64,000 nt of DNA. Source: Lentisphaeria bacterium. Lineage in GTDB: Bacteria > Verrucomicrobiota > Lentisphaeria > Oligosphaerales > Oligosphaeraceae. Positions within the stretch are counted from its first letter, which is position 1. Each line of letters starts with the position of its first letter. Made by a program: the position numbers and the translations under genes. The DNA is taken from contig JAKSPB010000004.1 in the NCBI GenBank assembly GCA_024405215.1, positions 1 through 64,000 of the forward strand, in the 5' to 3' direction. Below, in pieces: positions 1-8,204 of this stretch. A model generated the notes under the pieces. That model did not search any database, had not been told where the DNA came from, and was given only the letters and a program-made list of their open reading frames with translations.

Positions 1-1
1 C

Positions 2-55
2 AAGTCCGACAAGTCCGACAAGTCCGACAAGTCCGACAAGTCCGACAAGTCCGAC
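2..55. repeat. 9-bp tandem repeat, six perfect copies
   Basis: The unit AAGTCCGAC is repeated six times without a mismatch, and base 1 fits a further truncated copy, so the array may extend beyond the window. It lies just downstream of the stop codon of the glycosidase at 71-2245. In one frame it would encode a Lys-Ser-Asp repeat, but no gene is seen covering it here. Confidence 0.9.
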
Positions 56-70
56 GGTGGTCAGCGGATG

Positions 71-2245
71 TTACGATTCGATCATGAAGATGTAGGTATC
101 GGGCTGGCGGGCATGGAAGAAGAGGTCGGCCTGGGTTTTCGGGTAGCTTTTCTTTTCCGGAAAGACCATGGTCCATTTTACAGGCGTCCTGGCGTGCAGC
201 ATGTATTCTCCCGGCGTTCCCGTATGGAAGGAGATCATGGAGTTGTTTGCATAGACGACGCCCTTGTCGCTGTCGCAATAGCAGTGCACGCCGGAAAGTC
301 TAGCGATTTTCCGTAGCTCCTGGGAGGTCATGACGGGTGCGCCGTTCACGTATGTGACCGTGCTGTCCGGGTTTTCCTTTCTCGCGTATGTGGGGACTGC
401 CGTGCCGTCTTCCAGTTCTACGGTTCCCAGCAGGGTGGCCTGGTGATCCGTGATTTTCAGCACGGGGGAATGCCTCCAGCCGATTTCGCTGGGTTTTTCG
501 AAGTAGTCCATGACGGAGCCGTCAAAAAGAGTCGTGGTGACCGAGGATTTCGCGTGCAGGACTTCCGCGTGGATGCCGGTGGTTCGGAAGATGGATTCGG
601 CATCCTGTCCATTTTGCGTGAGCCAGCCCGGCGTGCCCAGGAAGAGGAAGCTCTTTCCGGCCTTCTTGAGAGAGTTCAGCAGAGACAGTTTTTCCGGGGT
701 CATGTAGACGAGTTGCGGGAAGAGGTAGAGCTTGTAGTTCTGCAAGGCGGGGTTGTCCAGATCGGCGAAGGAGTAGGCATCGAACTGCAGTCCGGCGTGT
801 TTCAGTTCGTTTGCCACGTAGTTGATGCCCATGTAGGCGCCGGGACCGCCGTAGGCAGCCTGTACGGCGTGACAGTAGGCGCTCTCCCAGTCTGCGACGA
901 CGGCGATTTCCGCACTGGAGCCGAAGTCCTTGACGGCATCGATCACGGGGGCGATGCTGTGGAAGAACTGGAGGATTTCCGGGCAGTTGTACCAGTCGCG
1001 TCCGAAGTCGTAGTTCCAGTATGCGCAGCCTTTGCTGATGGCCTGGGCCAAGTCGCGGGAGAGCATGGCGACGCTTTCCTGGACTGTGTTGGAGTGCTTG
1101 TTGCCGTCTTCCGGTGCGAGGTGGGTGCGGCCATCCGCCTCGAAAATGCAGAGCTTGTTGTGGAGGCGATAGGTGGCGGCCAGGCTGCGCGCCAGCATGG
1201 AGTTGCCGATATTGCGGAACATGTTGGAGTAGCAGCATGGCGAGACCTGGAAATCCACGTAGGGGGAGCGGATGAAGTCATCGTTCACGATGTGCCAGCC
1301 TTCGGCTGTGTAGCCCATGCCGAAGAAGTATCCGCAGTAGTTTCCGACCAGGGCGCGGCCATGGCAGGCCTCCTTGGCGGTTCGGTTCATGAGCAGGAGC
1401 GCATTCTTGAGGGAGCGCTGGATGGCATGGAGGAAGTCGATGCTCCAGGCGTGCTCCACGGGATCGCGCAAAGTGCCGTCAAGATATTGCAGACGGACTT
1501 CGGCCGGCGGCGGGACGGCGTTCTCGAAGGTGACTTCGGGCTGTCTCCAGGCTTTGCGGAGCAGCGAAACATCGCCGTTGTACTTTTCCCGGAGATAGGC
1601 GCGGAAGAGCTTCCCCATGTGGGGGCTGATGTCCGGCATGGAGCCCGCCATGCCGTAGTAGTGCCATTCGCAATAGACACCGACGTCAATCCGGTAGGCG
1701 AAGATATGCTTCCTGTAAGGAGAATTTTCAATGTGCTCGACGAGTTTCCGGACGGTTTCGGAGGTCTCCTTGAGCCAGAGCTCGGAGGCGTAGGAGGGCG
1801 CGGTGTAGGTGCCGATGTTGTCCGTTACGGGAAACATGTCGTCGATTCTGGCATACTGGATCATTTCCTCCGGATGCAGTTCGTTCCACCATTTGATGCC
1901 TTGCCAGAAGCCGATGGCGAAGAGGAAACGCGCGTTCGGTGCAAGAGTGAAGGCGTCTGCCAGCAGCTTGTCCAATGCCTCGTAGTCGTATTTCTCCGGT
2001 CCTGTCCAGAAATTCTCCGCCCGGATGCCGAAGGCCAGCAGGTTCATGTCCGCCTTGGCGTAGTTCCGGATCTTTTCCTGGAAATTCTGACTGTCGTTCC
2101 AGTTGAAATTGCAGTTGTAGAGGGCGGGACGGTAGAGTTTGCCGCCGATGTCAAGGAAGACACCGCCGTTCTTGTAGGTGATTTTCGCCTGCTCGTCCGG
2201 CTCTTGTGCAAGTTTTTCAAGCAACTGTGTGGTCATTTTCATCAC
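71..2245 (-). CDS. GH42-like beta-galactosidase family glycoside hydrolase
   Basis: A 724-aa protein without a signal peptide, so probably cytoplasmic and acting on imported oligosaccharides. The N-terminal two thirds read as a glycosidase TIM barrel. A putative acid/base Glu lies in CEWHYYG (about E193) and a putative nucleophile in LCIFEADG (about E369). From about residue 450 to 560 an alpha/beta segment resembles the trimerisation (GATase-like) domain of GH42 enzymes. The first codon here is GTG (2245), with in-frame ATG at 2242 and 2236; none has a clear Shine-Dalgarno. It lies downstream of the CE7 esterase on the same strand, across a gap holding three 33-bp-spaced palindromes. GH42-like is a fold-level assignment; substrate unknown. 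Confidence 0.6.
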   Translation of the reverse strand: MMKMTTQLLEKLAQEPDEQAKITYKNGGVFLDIGGKLYRPALYNCNFNWNDSQNFQEKIRNYAKADMNLLAFGIRAENFWTGPEKYDYEALDKLLADAFTLAPNARFLFAIGFWQGIKWWNELHPEEMIQYARIDDMFPVTDNIGTYTAPSYASELWLKETSETVRKLVEHIENSPYRKHIFAYRIDVGVYCEWHYYGMAGSMPDISPHMGKLFRAYLREKYNGDVSLLRKAWRQPEVTFENAVPPPAEVRLQYLDGTLRDPVEHAWSIDFLHAIQRSLKNALLLMNRTAKEACHGRALVGNYCGYFFGMGYTAEGWHIVNDDFIRSPYVDFQVSPCCYSNMFRNIGNSMLARSLAATYRLHNKLCIFEADGRTHLAPEDGNKHSNTVQESVAMLSRDLAQAISKGCAYWNYDFGRDWYNCPEILQFFHSIAPVIDAVKDFGSSAEIAVVADWESAYCHAVQAAYGGPGAYMGINYVANELKHAGLQFDAYSFADLDNPALQNYKLYLFPQLVYMTPEKLSLLNSLKKAGKSFLFLGTPGWLTQNGQDAESIFRTTGIHAEVLHAKSSVTTTLFDGSVMDYFEKPSEIGWRHSPVLKITDHQATLLGTVELEDGTAVPTYARKENPDSTVTYVNGAPVMTSQELRKIARLSGVHCYCDSDKGVVYANNSMISFHTGTPGEYMLHARTPVKWTMVFPEKKSYPKTQADLFFHARQPDTYIFMIES

Positions 2246-2504
2246 TTGGGGAAATCAGTAGAGGAATCCGAAAAGCCCAAGGGGAATCCTGGCGCCGTGG
2301 CCGATTGCAAGGTTGTCGATCGCCAGATAGCTGTCGGGAATGTCCTGGATTTGCTCGAAGCCCTTGTTTGGGCCGCCGGCTTCGAAGAGGAATTGGGTTT
2401 GCAAACCAAAGAATATGAAGAAACCTTGGGTCTGCAAACCAAAGAAGATTAAGAAAATTTTGGTTTGCAAACCCAAATGCGGTTTTTCGTCTATCTGTTA
2501 ACCG
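2246..2504. other. Intergenic segment with possible gene remnant
   Basis: About 260 bases between two minus-strand genes. The right half holds the three palindromes annotated separately. On the minus strand, 2255-2392 stays open and encodes a protein-like stretch that includes DSYLAIDNLAIGHG and ends in a TAA. This resembles the C-terminal strand of a secreted beta-sandwich domain. It has no credible start: the only in-frame start is a TTG inside the repeats. It may be the decayed end of a larger gene. Confidence 0.25.
2393..2476. repeat. Three 12-bp palindromes at exact 33-bp period
   Basis: GGTTTGCAAACC occurs at 2396-2407 and 2462-2473, with a one-base variant (GGTCTGCAAACC) at 2429-2440. 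Centres are exactly 33 bp apart, and the intervening sequence (AAAGAA..ATGAAGAAA) is also partly repeated. Perfect dyads at about three helical turns, 150-230 bp upstream of the glycosidase start, look like stacked operator sites for a dimeric repressor of LacI type. A simple 33-bp tandem duplication is the alternative. Confidence 0.6.
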
Positions 2505-3767
2505 TTAGTCTCCCAATAGGAAGCGTGCCACATAGGTCCAATAGAGGGCCTCGTATTCCACGGGGCCGGTCATGTGGCCGTGGTCGACCTTGTGGTAGAC
2601 CAGCTTGGGGCCGGCCAGGCAGTTGGCGGCGGCGAAGATGCTGGAGGAAGTGCAGGTTGTGTCAATGTATCCGGCGCTGATGAAGACGGGGACCGTGATG
2701 TGCCGGGCGAAGTTGGCGGCGTCGAAGTAGCGAAGGAACTGCGCGTGATTCCGCAGTTCGCCGATCTGGCAGGTGGGGGTGTGCCGCCCCACGACGGGGC
2801 CGCCGCAGTCGCAGAACGCGGGGACGCCGCAGAAGGCGGCGCGGATCTGTGGGCAGAGCGCGGTGAGGTAGAGACCGAACATGCCGCCCTGGCTGGCACC
2901 CAGGTAGGCGATATGCCCGCGGTCGATCTGGGGCAACGCGGAGACCTGGTCGCAGATGCGCTTGCAACCTAGGATGGCGCGGTAGAAGAAGTTGTCGGTC
3001 AGGTCCTGTGCGTCAATGTTTTCCAGCCAGTACTCTCCCTGCTTGAACTGCTTCACGTATTCTGCGTGCTGCTTCCGGTGGTCTTCTATGCGGGGCATGG
3101 GCTTGTAGCGATGGACGCCGATTACGAGGGAGGCCACGGGGCTGGGGATGAACTTCTCCACATTCTGGTTATGCTCCTTGAAGCTCTCCTGCTCCTGGCC
3201 CACGCCTGCGCCTTCCACGTAGATGAGAAGGGGGACCTTCTTGTCGGTCCGGGGAAGTTTCAGATAACCGTAATGCTTGGTGCCGTTGACGTTGTCGCAT
3301 TCTACATCGTAGTATAGGTATTCGTCGGTGCAGTCCTCCGTCAATTCCGTCATCTTGAAGTTGGCGGGGATGGCGTCCAAGGCGGCGACGGCCTTTTCCC
3401 AGAAGGACAGGAAATCCGCCGGCTCCGGCAGGACGGGGAGAATCTGTTCGGGATCGAAGGCCATGCCAAGAAGGCTTTCTTTGCCATCCCCTTTGACGAG
3501 GCAGCGCAGGACGCCAGGCTGCCCCAGGGTGAAGTTGAAGACGTATGGCTCTGTCGCGCTGGCCTGGATGGTGCGTCTGTCCAGCACGGCCTCGCCATCG
3601 CTGGTCAGGAGGATATCGAGCGGCATGTCCTTGTCGCAGGAGATGCGGATTTCCGCGTTTTCACCCACGTGGTAGTAGTGGGATTTTCGGTCACAGGTGA
3701 CGTTGATGCCTGCGACGCAACTTAAAGCAACCATACTGGCCATAGCGAAAATTTTCTTGCTGATCAT
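2505..3767 (-). CDS. Secreted CE7-type acetyl esterase (AXE1 family)
   Basis: A 420-aa alpha/beta hydrolase that would remove acetyl groups from xylan-type oligosaccharides. Residues 1-20 form a signal peptide (KKIFAMASMVALSCVAG). The LSC could be a weak lipobox, so lipoprotein anchoring is possible. Residues 25-105 look like an N-terminal beta-sandwich. The hydrolase follows, with the nucleophile in LGASQGGMFG (about S292), an Asp in SAGYIDTTC and a His in KVDHGHM near the C-terminus. This matches cephalosporin-C deacetylase/acetyl xylan esterases. It is transcribed toward the GH42-like gene, and together they fit deacetylation outside the cytoplasm followed by hydrolysis inside. No strong Shine-Dalgarno is seen before the ATG. 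Confidence 0.8.
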   Translation of the reverse strand: MISKKIFAMASMVALSCVAGINVTCDRKSHYYHVGENAEIRISCDKDMPLDILLTSDGEAVLDRRTIQASATEPYVFNFTLGQPGVLRCLVKGDGKESLLGMAFDPEQILPVLPEPADFLSFWEKAVAALDAIPANFKMTELTEDCTDEYLYYDVECDNVNGTKHYGYLKLPRTDKKVPLLIYVEGAGVGQEQESFKEHNQNVEKFIPSPVASLVIGVHRYKPMPRIEDHRKQHAEYVKQFKQGEYWLENIDAQDLTDNFFYRAILGCKRICDQVSALPQIDRGHIAYLGASQGGMFGLYLTALCPQIRAAFCGVPAFCDCGGPVVGRHTPTCQIGELRNHAQFLRYFDAANFARHITVPVFISAGYIDTTCTSSSIFAAANCLAGPKLVYHKVDHGHMTGPVEYEALYWTYVARFLLGD

Positions 3768-4018
3768 TTTTGGGGTTAAGGTTTCTTAGGGGAATTTCAC
3801 ACTTAAGTTTCCTGCGTGTCCGACTTGACATTTTCCTGGTGCTTGCGTCTCGGTCATAGGAAAAAAACGTATCGTCAATTCATAATGGCACTTTAAGTAT
3901 ATGCTTTCCCTTTTTTAGGATGACAGGAACAAATTTTTTCTAAAATAAATCCCGATTTTCAGTTTTCAAATCATCGTTTAGATTATAGCATGAAAGTCCA
4001 TGAAGAGGTGTTTCGTAA
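3768..4018. other. Divergent intergenic region
   Basis: About 250 AT-rich bases separate the esterase (minus) from the ceramidase-like gene (plus), so promoters for both should lie here. A TTGACA at 3826-3831 is the best -35-like hexamer on the plus strand, but no convincing -10 follows at the usual distance. No clear dyad operator was seen. Confidence 0.4.
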
Positions 4019-4030
4019 ATGGAGTCAATC

Positions 4031-5338
4031 ATGTTGAAGGTCGGTTGTGCGAAGGTGGATATCACACCGGATTTTCCGGTGTATCTGCGTGGCTACGCCA
4101 GCAGGAATGAATTGTCCGATGCCATTGAAGAAAGGCTTTCTGCCGGAATCATGCTTCTGGCGCAAGGGAGGAGTCGTCATCTCCTTTTGACTGTAGACAG
4201 CCTGGGCATCGGCATTCGGGAATGCGAAAGAATCTATCGGGATCTGGAGAAGGCGACGGGATACAAGGAGATGCAGATCTATTTGGCATGCTCGCATACG
4301 CATTTTGCTCCGGGACTTGATGACGATTGCGTTATCCGGCCAGGCGGCAAGTTGAAGCCGGGAATATATCCAGCGGAACCGGAATACTATCCATTCTTTA
4401 TCGACCGGCTTGCCAAGGGAATTGCAGAGGCGGAAGAATCTCTTGAAGCGGTTTCCTTGGAGGAGACGGCCATTTCCGTTCCGTCGGTTCTCTTCAACCG
4501 ACGGACCATCGAGCGCAAGAGCGGCAAGGTCGTGACCAATTATCTCTATCCGGAAAATCCGGAGGAGTATCAGTTTCAGCCAGTGGATCCGGAACTGACG
4601 GTATGGCGTTTCAAGAAACCTGAAGGCGGACTCAAGGCCATCGTGGGGCGTTTCGGGTGTCATGCCGTTACCGGAGGGATGAATCAGTATGCGATTTCCG
4701 CAGACTATCCAGGCTATTTCCAGACTTTCATTCAGAAGGAGTTCGGCTGTCCGGGGTATTTTCTTCTGGGAACTGCGGGAGATGTGGTTCCGCTTCAGCG
4801 CAATGGCTCCAGTCGTCAGGATATCGCGGATATCCTCGTGAAATCTATTCGCTTGGCAGAACGAACTTTCCATAAGGTGGACGAATTCAAGCTGGAAGGA
4901 ACGACCATCCAGGTTCCTGTTTCCTTGCGTGTGAAATGTTCGCGTAAGGATGCGGGCAAGATTCTGGCGAAAGTCCTGAAGGAAAACGGAGGTGCGAACT
5001 TTGACGGTGACAGATGCTTGCTTGGCGTCTATGCGGTACACAATGTCAAAACGTATCCAAAAGATCGCCTGGAATTGCCCTTGCGGCTTCTGCGGCTGGG
5101 CGGCAAGGTGCTGGTGGGAATGCCGTTCGAGGTTTTGACGGAAATAGGTCTTCGTCTGCGCAAGAGCTGTCCCAATGCGGTCCTGACCAGCATTACCGGT
5201 GGCTACGAGGGATATCTTCCCTTGGCGAAGGACTATCGCCTTGGCGGCTACGAATCCACTCTAGGCGCACAATTCAATTGCCGGGCGGGCGATGATTTCC
5301 TGAAGGCCGCCATTGCCGCCGTGAAGGCGTTCGGGTAG
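4031..5338 (+). CDS. Neutral/alkaline ceramidase N-terminal-like hydrolase
   Basis: A 435-aa protein whose start (LKVGCAKVDITPDF) matches the N-terminal domain of neutral/alkaline non-lysosomal ceramidases. It has family-type metal ligands in ACSHTHFAPG and RFGCHAVTGG. It is much shorter than true ceramidases (about 650-750 aa) and has no signal peptide, so the natural substrate is probably not ceramide. Such short homologues are common in Planctomycetes and Lentisphaerae, often beside DegT aminotransferases, as here (next gene about 90 bp downstream). Two starts are possible: ATG 4031 with GGAG six bases upstream (chosen, it fits the conserved N-terminus), or ATG 4019 with AGAGGTG eight bases upstream. 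Confidence 0.7.
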   Translation: MLKVGCAKVDITPDFPVYLRGYASRNELSDAIEERLSAGIMLLAQGRSRHLLLTVDSLGIGIRECERIYRDLEKATGYKEMQIYLACSHTHFAPGLDDDCVIRPGGKLKPGIYPAEPEYYPFFIDRLAKGIAEAEESLEAVSLEETAISVPSVLFNRRTIERKSGKVVTNYLYPENPEEYQFQPVDPELTVWRFKKPEGGLKAIVGRFGCHAVTGGMNQYAISADYPGYFQTFIQKEFGCPGYFLLGTAGDVVPLQRNGSSRQDIADILVKSIRLAERTFHKVDEFKLEGTTIQVPVSLRVKCSRKDAGKILAKVLKENGGANFDGDRCLLGVYAVHNVKTYPKDRLELPLRLLRLGGKVLVGMPFEVLTEIGLRLRKSCPNAVLTSITGGYEGYLPLAKDYRLGGYESTLGAQFNCRAGDDFLKAAIAAVKAFG

Positions 5339-5427
5339 CACATGGACTTTTCTTTTCTTCCAATGAGCATCTTTTGGAATGTGGTATTTTGCGAAGTTGC
5401 GAACCTGCAAAACATAGGAGAACAAAT

Positions 5428-6750
5428 ATGAGCAAACTTGCCTTGCTAGGTGGATCGAAGAGCGTAGAGAAGCGCAATGACGCGATGTTCCATTGGCCGA
5501 TCGTCAACCAGGAGATGCGGGACGCGGTCATGAAGGTGCTTGAGGACGGTTCCATGTCCGGCATCGAGATTACCCAGGAGTTTGAACAGAAATTCGCCGA
5601 GTGGTCCGGTGTGAAATACGCCCTGGCCTGTCCCAATGGCACGGATGCCCTGCGGGAGGCGATGTTCGCCGTCGGAGTGGGCATGAACAGCGAGCTGATC
5701 TGTCCCTCGGTCACCTATTGGGCGAGCTGCATGCCTGCCATCGGGCTGGGCGCGCGTGTCGTCTTTGCGGATATCGAGCCCGACACTCTTTGCCTGGATC
5801 CCAAGAGCTTCGAGGCACATGTCACGCCTCGCACAAAGGCGGTTGTTGTGGTCCATTACCTTGCCCATCCTGCGGACATGGATCCGATCATGGAAATCGC
5901 GCGACGCCATGGCATCAAGGTTATCGAAGATGTCTCCCACGCTCACGGCGCTTTGTACAAGGGACGGAAGGTCGGCACCTTCGGCGATGTGGCCGCCTGT
6001 TCCATGATGAGCGGAAAATCCTTTGCCGTAGGCGAGGCGGGAATGCTCTATACCAATGACAGGAATGTCTATGAAAAGGCGATCACCTTCGGGCATTACG
6101 AGCGAATCCATACGGTGGAGAATCATCTTCCGTTGCCTGAGGGCGTCGGTTATCTGCCATGGGGTGGCTGCAAGCACCGGACCAACCAGATGTGCTCCGC
6201 CCTCGGACTCTGCCAGTTGAAGAAATACGACGCGGAGACGGCGGAAATCCATGCGGCCATGAGCTATTTCACCGACCAGCTTGCCCGGATTCCCGGATTG
6301 TATCGCCATTATCCTTCCAAGTGGAAGAACTCCACCAAGGGCGGATGGTATTGCCCGCACATGTTCTATGACACCAGCAAGTTCGGCGGGCTTTCCCTGC
6401 AACGATTCTGCGAGGCGCTCCGGGCGGAGGGCGTGGACGACACGTGGGCAGGATGCAATACGCCGCTGCATCGTTCCACTCTTTTCAGCAAAGTCGATAT
6501 CTTCGGAGGACTGGGACGGCCGACGGCCAATCTCTTTGACGACAGCGATGCCAGGGAGCAATCCGGTTCGCTGCCGATTTCGGAGCGCGTTAACAATGTA
6601 CTCTTCGCTTTGCCGTCATTCAAGCACGACTGGCGAGAGGAAATAGACCAGTACCTCGCGGCGTATGTCAAAGTTGCTGAGAACTACCAGGAGTTGCTGC
6701 CTGGCGACAACCATCGTGACGAGGTGCAGGGACTCTTCTTTGCATTCTAG
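5428..6750 (+). CDS. DegT/DnrJ/EryC1/StrS family aminotransferase
   Basis: A 440-aa PLP-dependent fold-type I enzyme. Family features include EDVSHAHGA (Asp near 168, contacting the pyridine nitrogen) and SGKSFAVGEAGM (Lys near 197, Schiff base). The reaction would be amino transfer to a keto-sugar or keto-cyclitol. The chosen ATG has AGGAG eight bases upstream; an upstream in-frame extension from 5374 lacks a ribosome site. The C-terminus (residues 380-440) is specific to a subfamily found with ceramidase-like genes. It is probably co-transcribed with the preceding hydrolase. The product cannot be named from sequence alone. Confidence 0.8.
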   Translation: MSKLALLGGSKSVEKRNDAMFHWPIVNQEMRDAVMKVLEDGSMSGIEITQEFEQKFAEWSGVKYALACPNGTDALREAMFAVGVGMNSELICPSVTYWASCMPAIGLGARVVFADIEPDTLCLDPKSFEAHVTPRTKAVVVVHYLAHPADMDPIMEIARRHGIKVIEDVSHAHGALYKGRKVGTFGDVAACSMMSGKSFAVGEAGMLYTNDRNVYEKAITFGHYERIHTVENHLPLPEGVGYLPWGGCKHRTNQMCSALGLCQLKKYDAETAEIHAAMSYFTDQLARIPGLYRHYPSKWKNSTKGGWYCPHMFYDTSKFGGLSLQRFCEALRAEGVDDTWAGCNTPLHRSTLFSKVDIFGGLGRPTANLFDDSDAREQSGSLPISERVNNVLFALPSFKHDWREEIDQYLAAYVKVAENYQELLPGDNHRDEVQGLFFAF

Positions 6751-6751
6751 C

Positions 6752-7030
6752 ATGGAGCTTCTTGGAGCCGCAAGGCGGTTTGTGAGCAATGTTCTAGTGT
6801 GGTGTCCCTTATATTGCTTCCTTTTTTGCGCTCTTTCTGGATATCTTGGCGTAAGTGTCCCCGGACACGGTCACTATGCTTTGGCGCTTGCGTCAAAACG
6901 TTTCAGAAATGCCTGCGAAATGAAGAGATACCATACTGGGTGCAGTTCCTGCGGTAGTTCACGCCTCTCGTATTCTGGAGCTGTTGAAGGCCCCGTTCCA
7001 ATGGAAAAAATCTGGATTTTTGAAAAATGA
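6752..7030 (+). CDS. Possible small membrane protein coupled to T2SF-like gene
   Basis: A 92-codon frame starts right after the aminotransferase stop. It ends in an ATGA overlap with the next gene (stop at 7028-7030, next ATG at 7027), an arrangement typical of translational coupling. It has a basic N-terminus, one hydrophobic segment (about residues 12-34) and a Cys-containing tail (HTGCSSCG). No Shine-Dalgarno precedes it and composition does not prove coding. If real, it would be a small partner of the T2SF-like membrane protein; otherwise this is intergenic leader. Confidence 0.3.
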   Translation: MELLGAARRFVSNVLVWCPLYCFLFCALSGYLGVSVPGHGHYALALASKRFRNACEMKRYHTGCSSCGSSRLSYSGAVEGPVPMEKIWIFEK

Positions 7031-7974
7031 GTCTTCTTGACAAATCTCTTTTCTTTTCCGCATTCGGCAATCTCCTGGAGGCTGGGGTTCCGCCAATTCG
7101 CGCCTTGTCGGCAGGGATGCCATTGCCCTATCGGAGGACTTCCCGGAAAATAGTTCAACACATTGAAAACGGAAGCACTCTCTGGATGGCCATGAAGAAG
7201 TGTCACTTCTCCAAATTGGAGGTGGCGTTGACGCGGGCGGGAGAGACGGCGGGAACTCTGCCGCTGACTTGCAGGATGCTTCATGAATACTACGAAGAAT
7301 GTCGGTCATTGCGATTGAAGTACATCGTCGCCATGGTCTATCCCATGGTCCTATATCATTTTTCGATATTTATTGGTTGGCTGGTCCGAAGTATCGTGTC
7401 TACCAATGCCAGTTTGACTCGCAATGAAATTCTTTTGTTGATTCTTCCGTGGGCGTGTATTCTAGGGTGGAAATTTTTTTCGCCTCTGCTGCATTCTTTT
7501 CCTGTGGCGGCGATCATTGAATTCATTCCTTTCTTCGGCGGAATGCAGAATCAACTGGAGTGTTCCCGTTTCTTGACATGTTTCGGAAAGGCGTTGGATG
7601 CAGGCATTTCAGTGGAAGAAGCGATCCGAATGTCTGGAGATGTGTGCGTTACAGGCCTTTATCAATGGCGTTTCTCTCGCATCGCAGACTACCAGAGAGA
7701 CAATCATGTACCTGTTTCGACAATCTTTCCGAAATACGTTCCCATGGCATACGATGTGAGTGCCATGATCAAGGTGGGAGAGATGACAGGACAACTTCCG
7801 GAAAAGGTTGATCAAGGTGCCAAGGTGCTTTCCGATAGATATAAAAAACGCGTTTTCTGGTTACTGAAGTTCATGACAGGGTTGTTTTTCCTGCTCGGGG
7901 TTCTCAAGGCCGTATTGTCGATTGGTGGAATATGGTCAGGACAAATCGTCCATCGTTTTGATGAATTTCTATAG
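7027..7974 (+). CDS. Orphan type II secretion F-like inner-membrane protein
   Basis: A 315-aa protein with the architecture of GspF/PilC. A cytoplasmic T2SSF-like helical domain (residues 8-90, with FGNLLEAGVPP and RAGETAGTLP) is followed by two membrane segments (about 103-128 and 137-160). A second T2SSF domain (185-270, with CFGKALDAGISVEEA and KVGEMTGQLPE) and a final membrane segment (280-302) complete it. It is shorter than typical GspF (about 400 aa). It would be the inner-membrane platform of a pseudopilus system. No ATPase, secretin or pilin gene is adjacent; pilD and the pseudopilins lie elsewhere in the window. Base composition is AT-richer than its neighbours. Confidence 0.75.
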   Translation: MSLLDKSLFFSAFGNLLEAGVPPIRALSAGMPLPYRRTSRKIVQHIENGSTLWMAMKKCHFSKLEVALTRAGETAGTLPLTCRMLHEYYEECRSLRLKYIVAMVYPMVLYHFSIFIGWLVRSIVSTNASLTRNEILLLILPWACILGWKFFSPLLHSFPVAAIIEFIPFFGGMQNQLECSRFLTCFGKALDAGISVEEAIRMSGDVCVTGLYQWRFSRIADYQRDNHVPVSTIFPKYVPMAYDVSAMIKVGEMTGQLPEKVDQGAKVLSDRYKKRVFWLLKFMTGLFFLLGVLKAVLSIGGIWSGQIVHRFDEFL

Positions 7975-8096
7975 GAAAACATCTTCAATGGAGGACGATG
8001 TGGTCAAATATGACCGCGCATGGAACACGCATGCCCAAGGACTTTTCCGTGTCTTCTTCTATGTGGCATGGTGACTAGGGGCTGGCTTGAAGAACC

Positions 8097-8168
8097 ACGG
8101 GGCTGCTGCAAAACGGTGGAAGTTCTGCAATAGCCCCGTTTGCGGGAGTCCCGAATGGGAACTCCCGC
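8097..8168. terminator. Double hairpin between convergent genes
   Basis: The first hairpin pairs ACGGGGCT (8097-8104) with AGCCCCGT (8132-8139), and inner TGCA and AAC/GTT pairs extend the stem. The second pairs GCGGGAG (8142-8148) with CTCCCGC (8162-8168) around a TCCC/GGGA core. There is no long T-run, so classical intrinsic termination is not certain. The location between converging genes (7974 and 8205) supports a terminator role. The first hairpin resembles those at 25911 and 28579. Confidence 0.5.
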
Positions 8169-8204
8169 GTGGTGTGTCTGCCGCTAGACTTTAGAAAATA
8201 AAGC

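Noticed and set aside
443-2452. 669-aa plus-strand frame over the GH42-like gene
   Set aside because: It is antisense to a gene with recognisable catalytic motifs, shows no domain, and is open only because of codon bias on the other strand.
2393-2476. CRISPR-like array at 33-bp period
   Set aside because: Intervening sequences are themselves repeated and only three units exist; palindromic operators or tandem duplication fit better.
7987-8073. 28-codon frame after the T2SF-like gene
   Set aside because: No ribosome site, no hydrophobic or motif content; probably chance.
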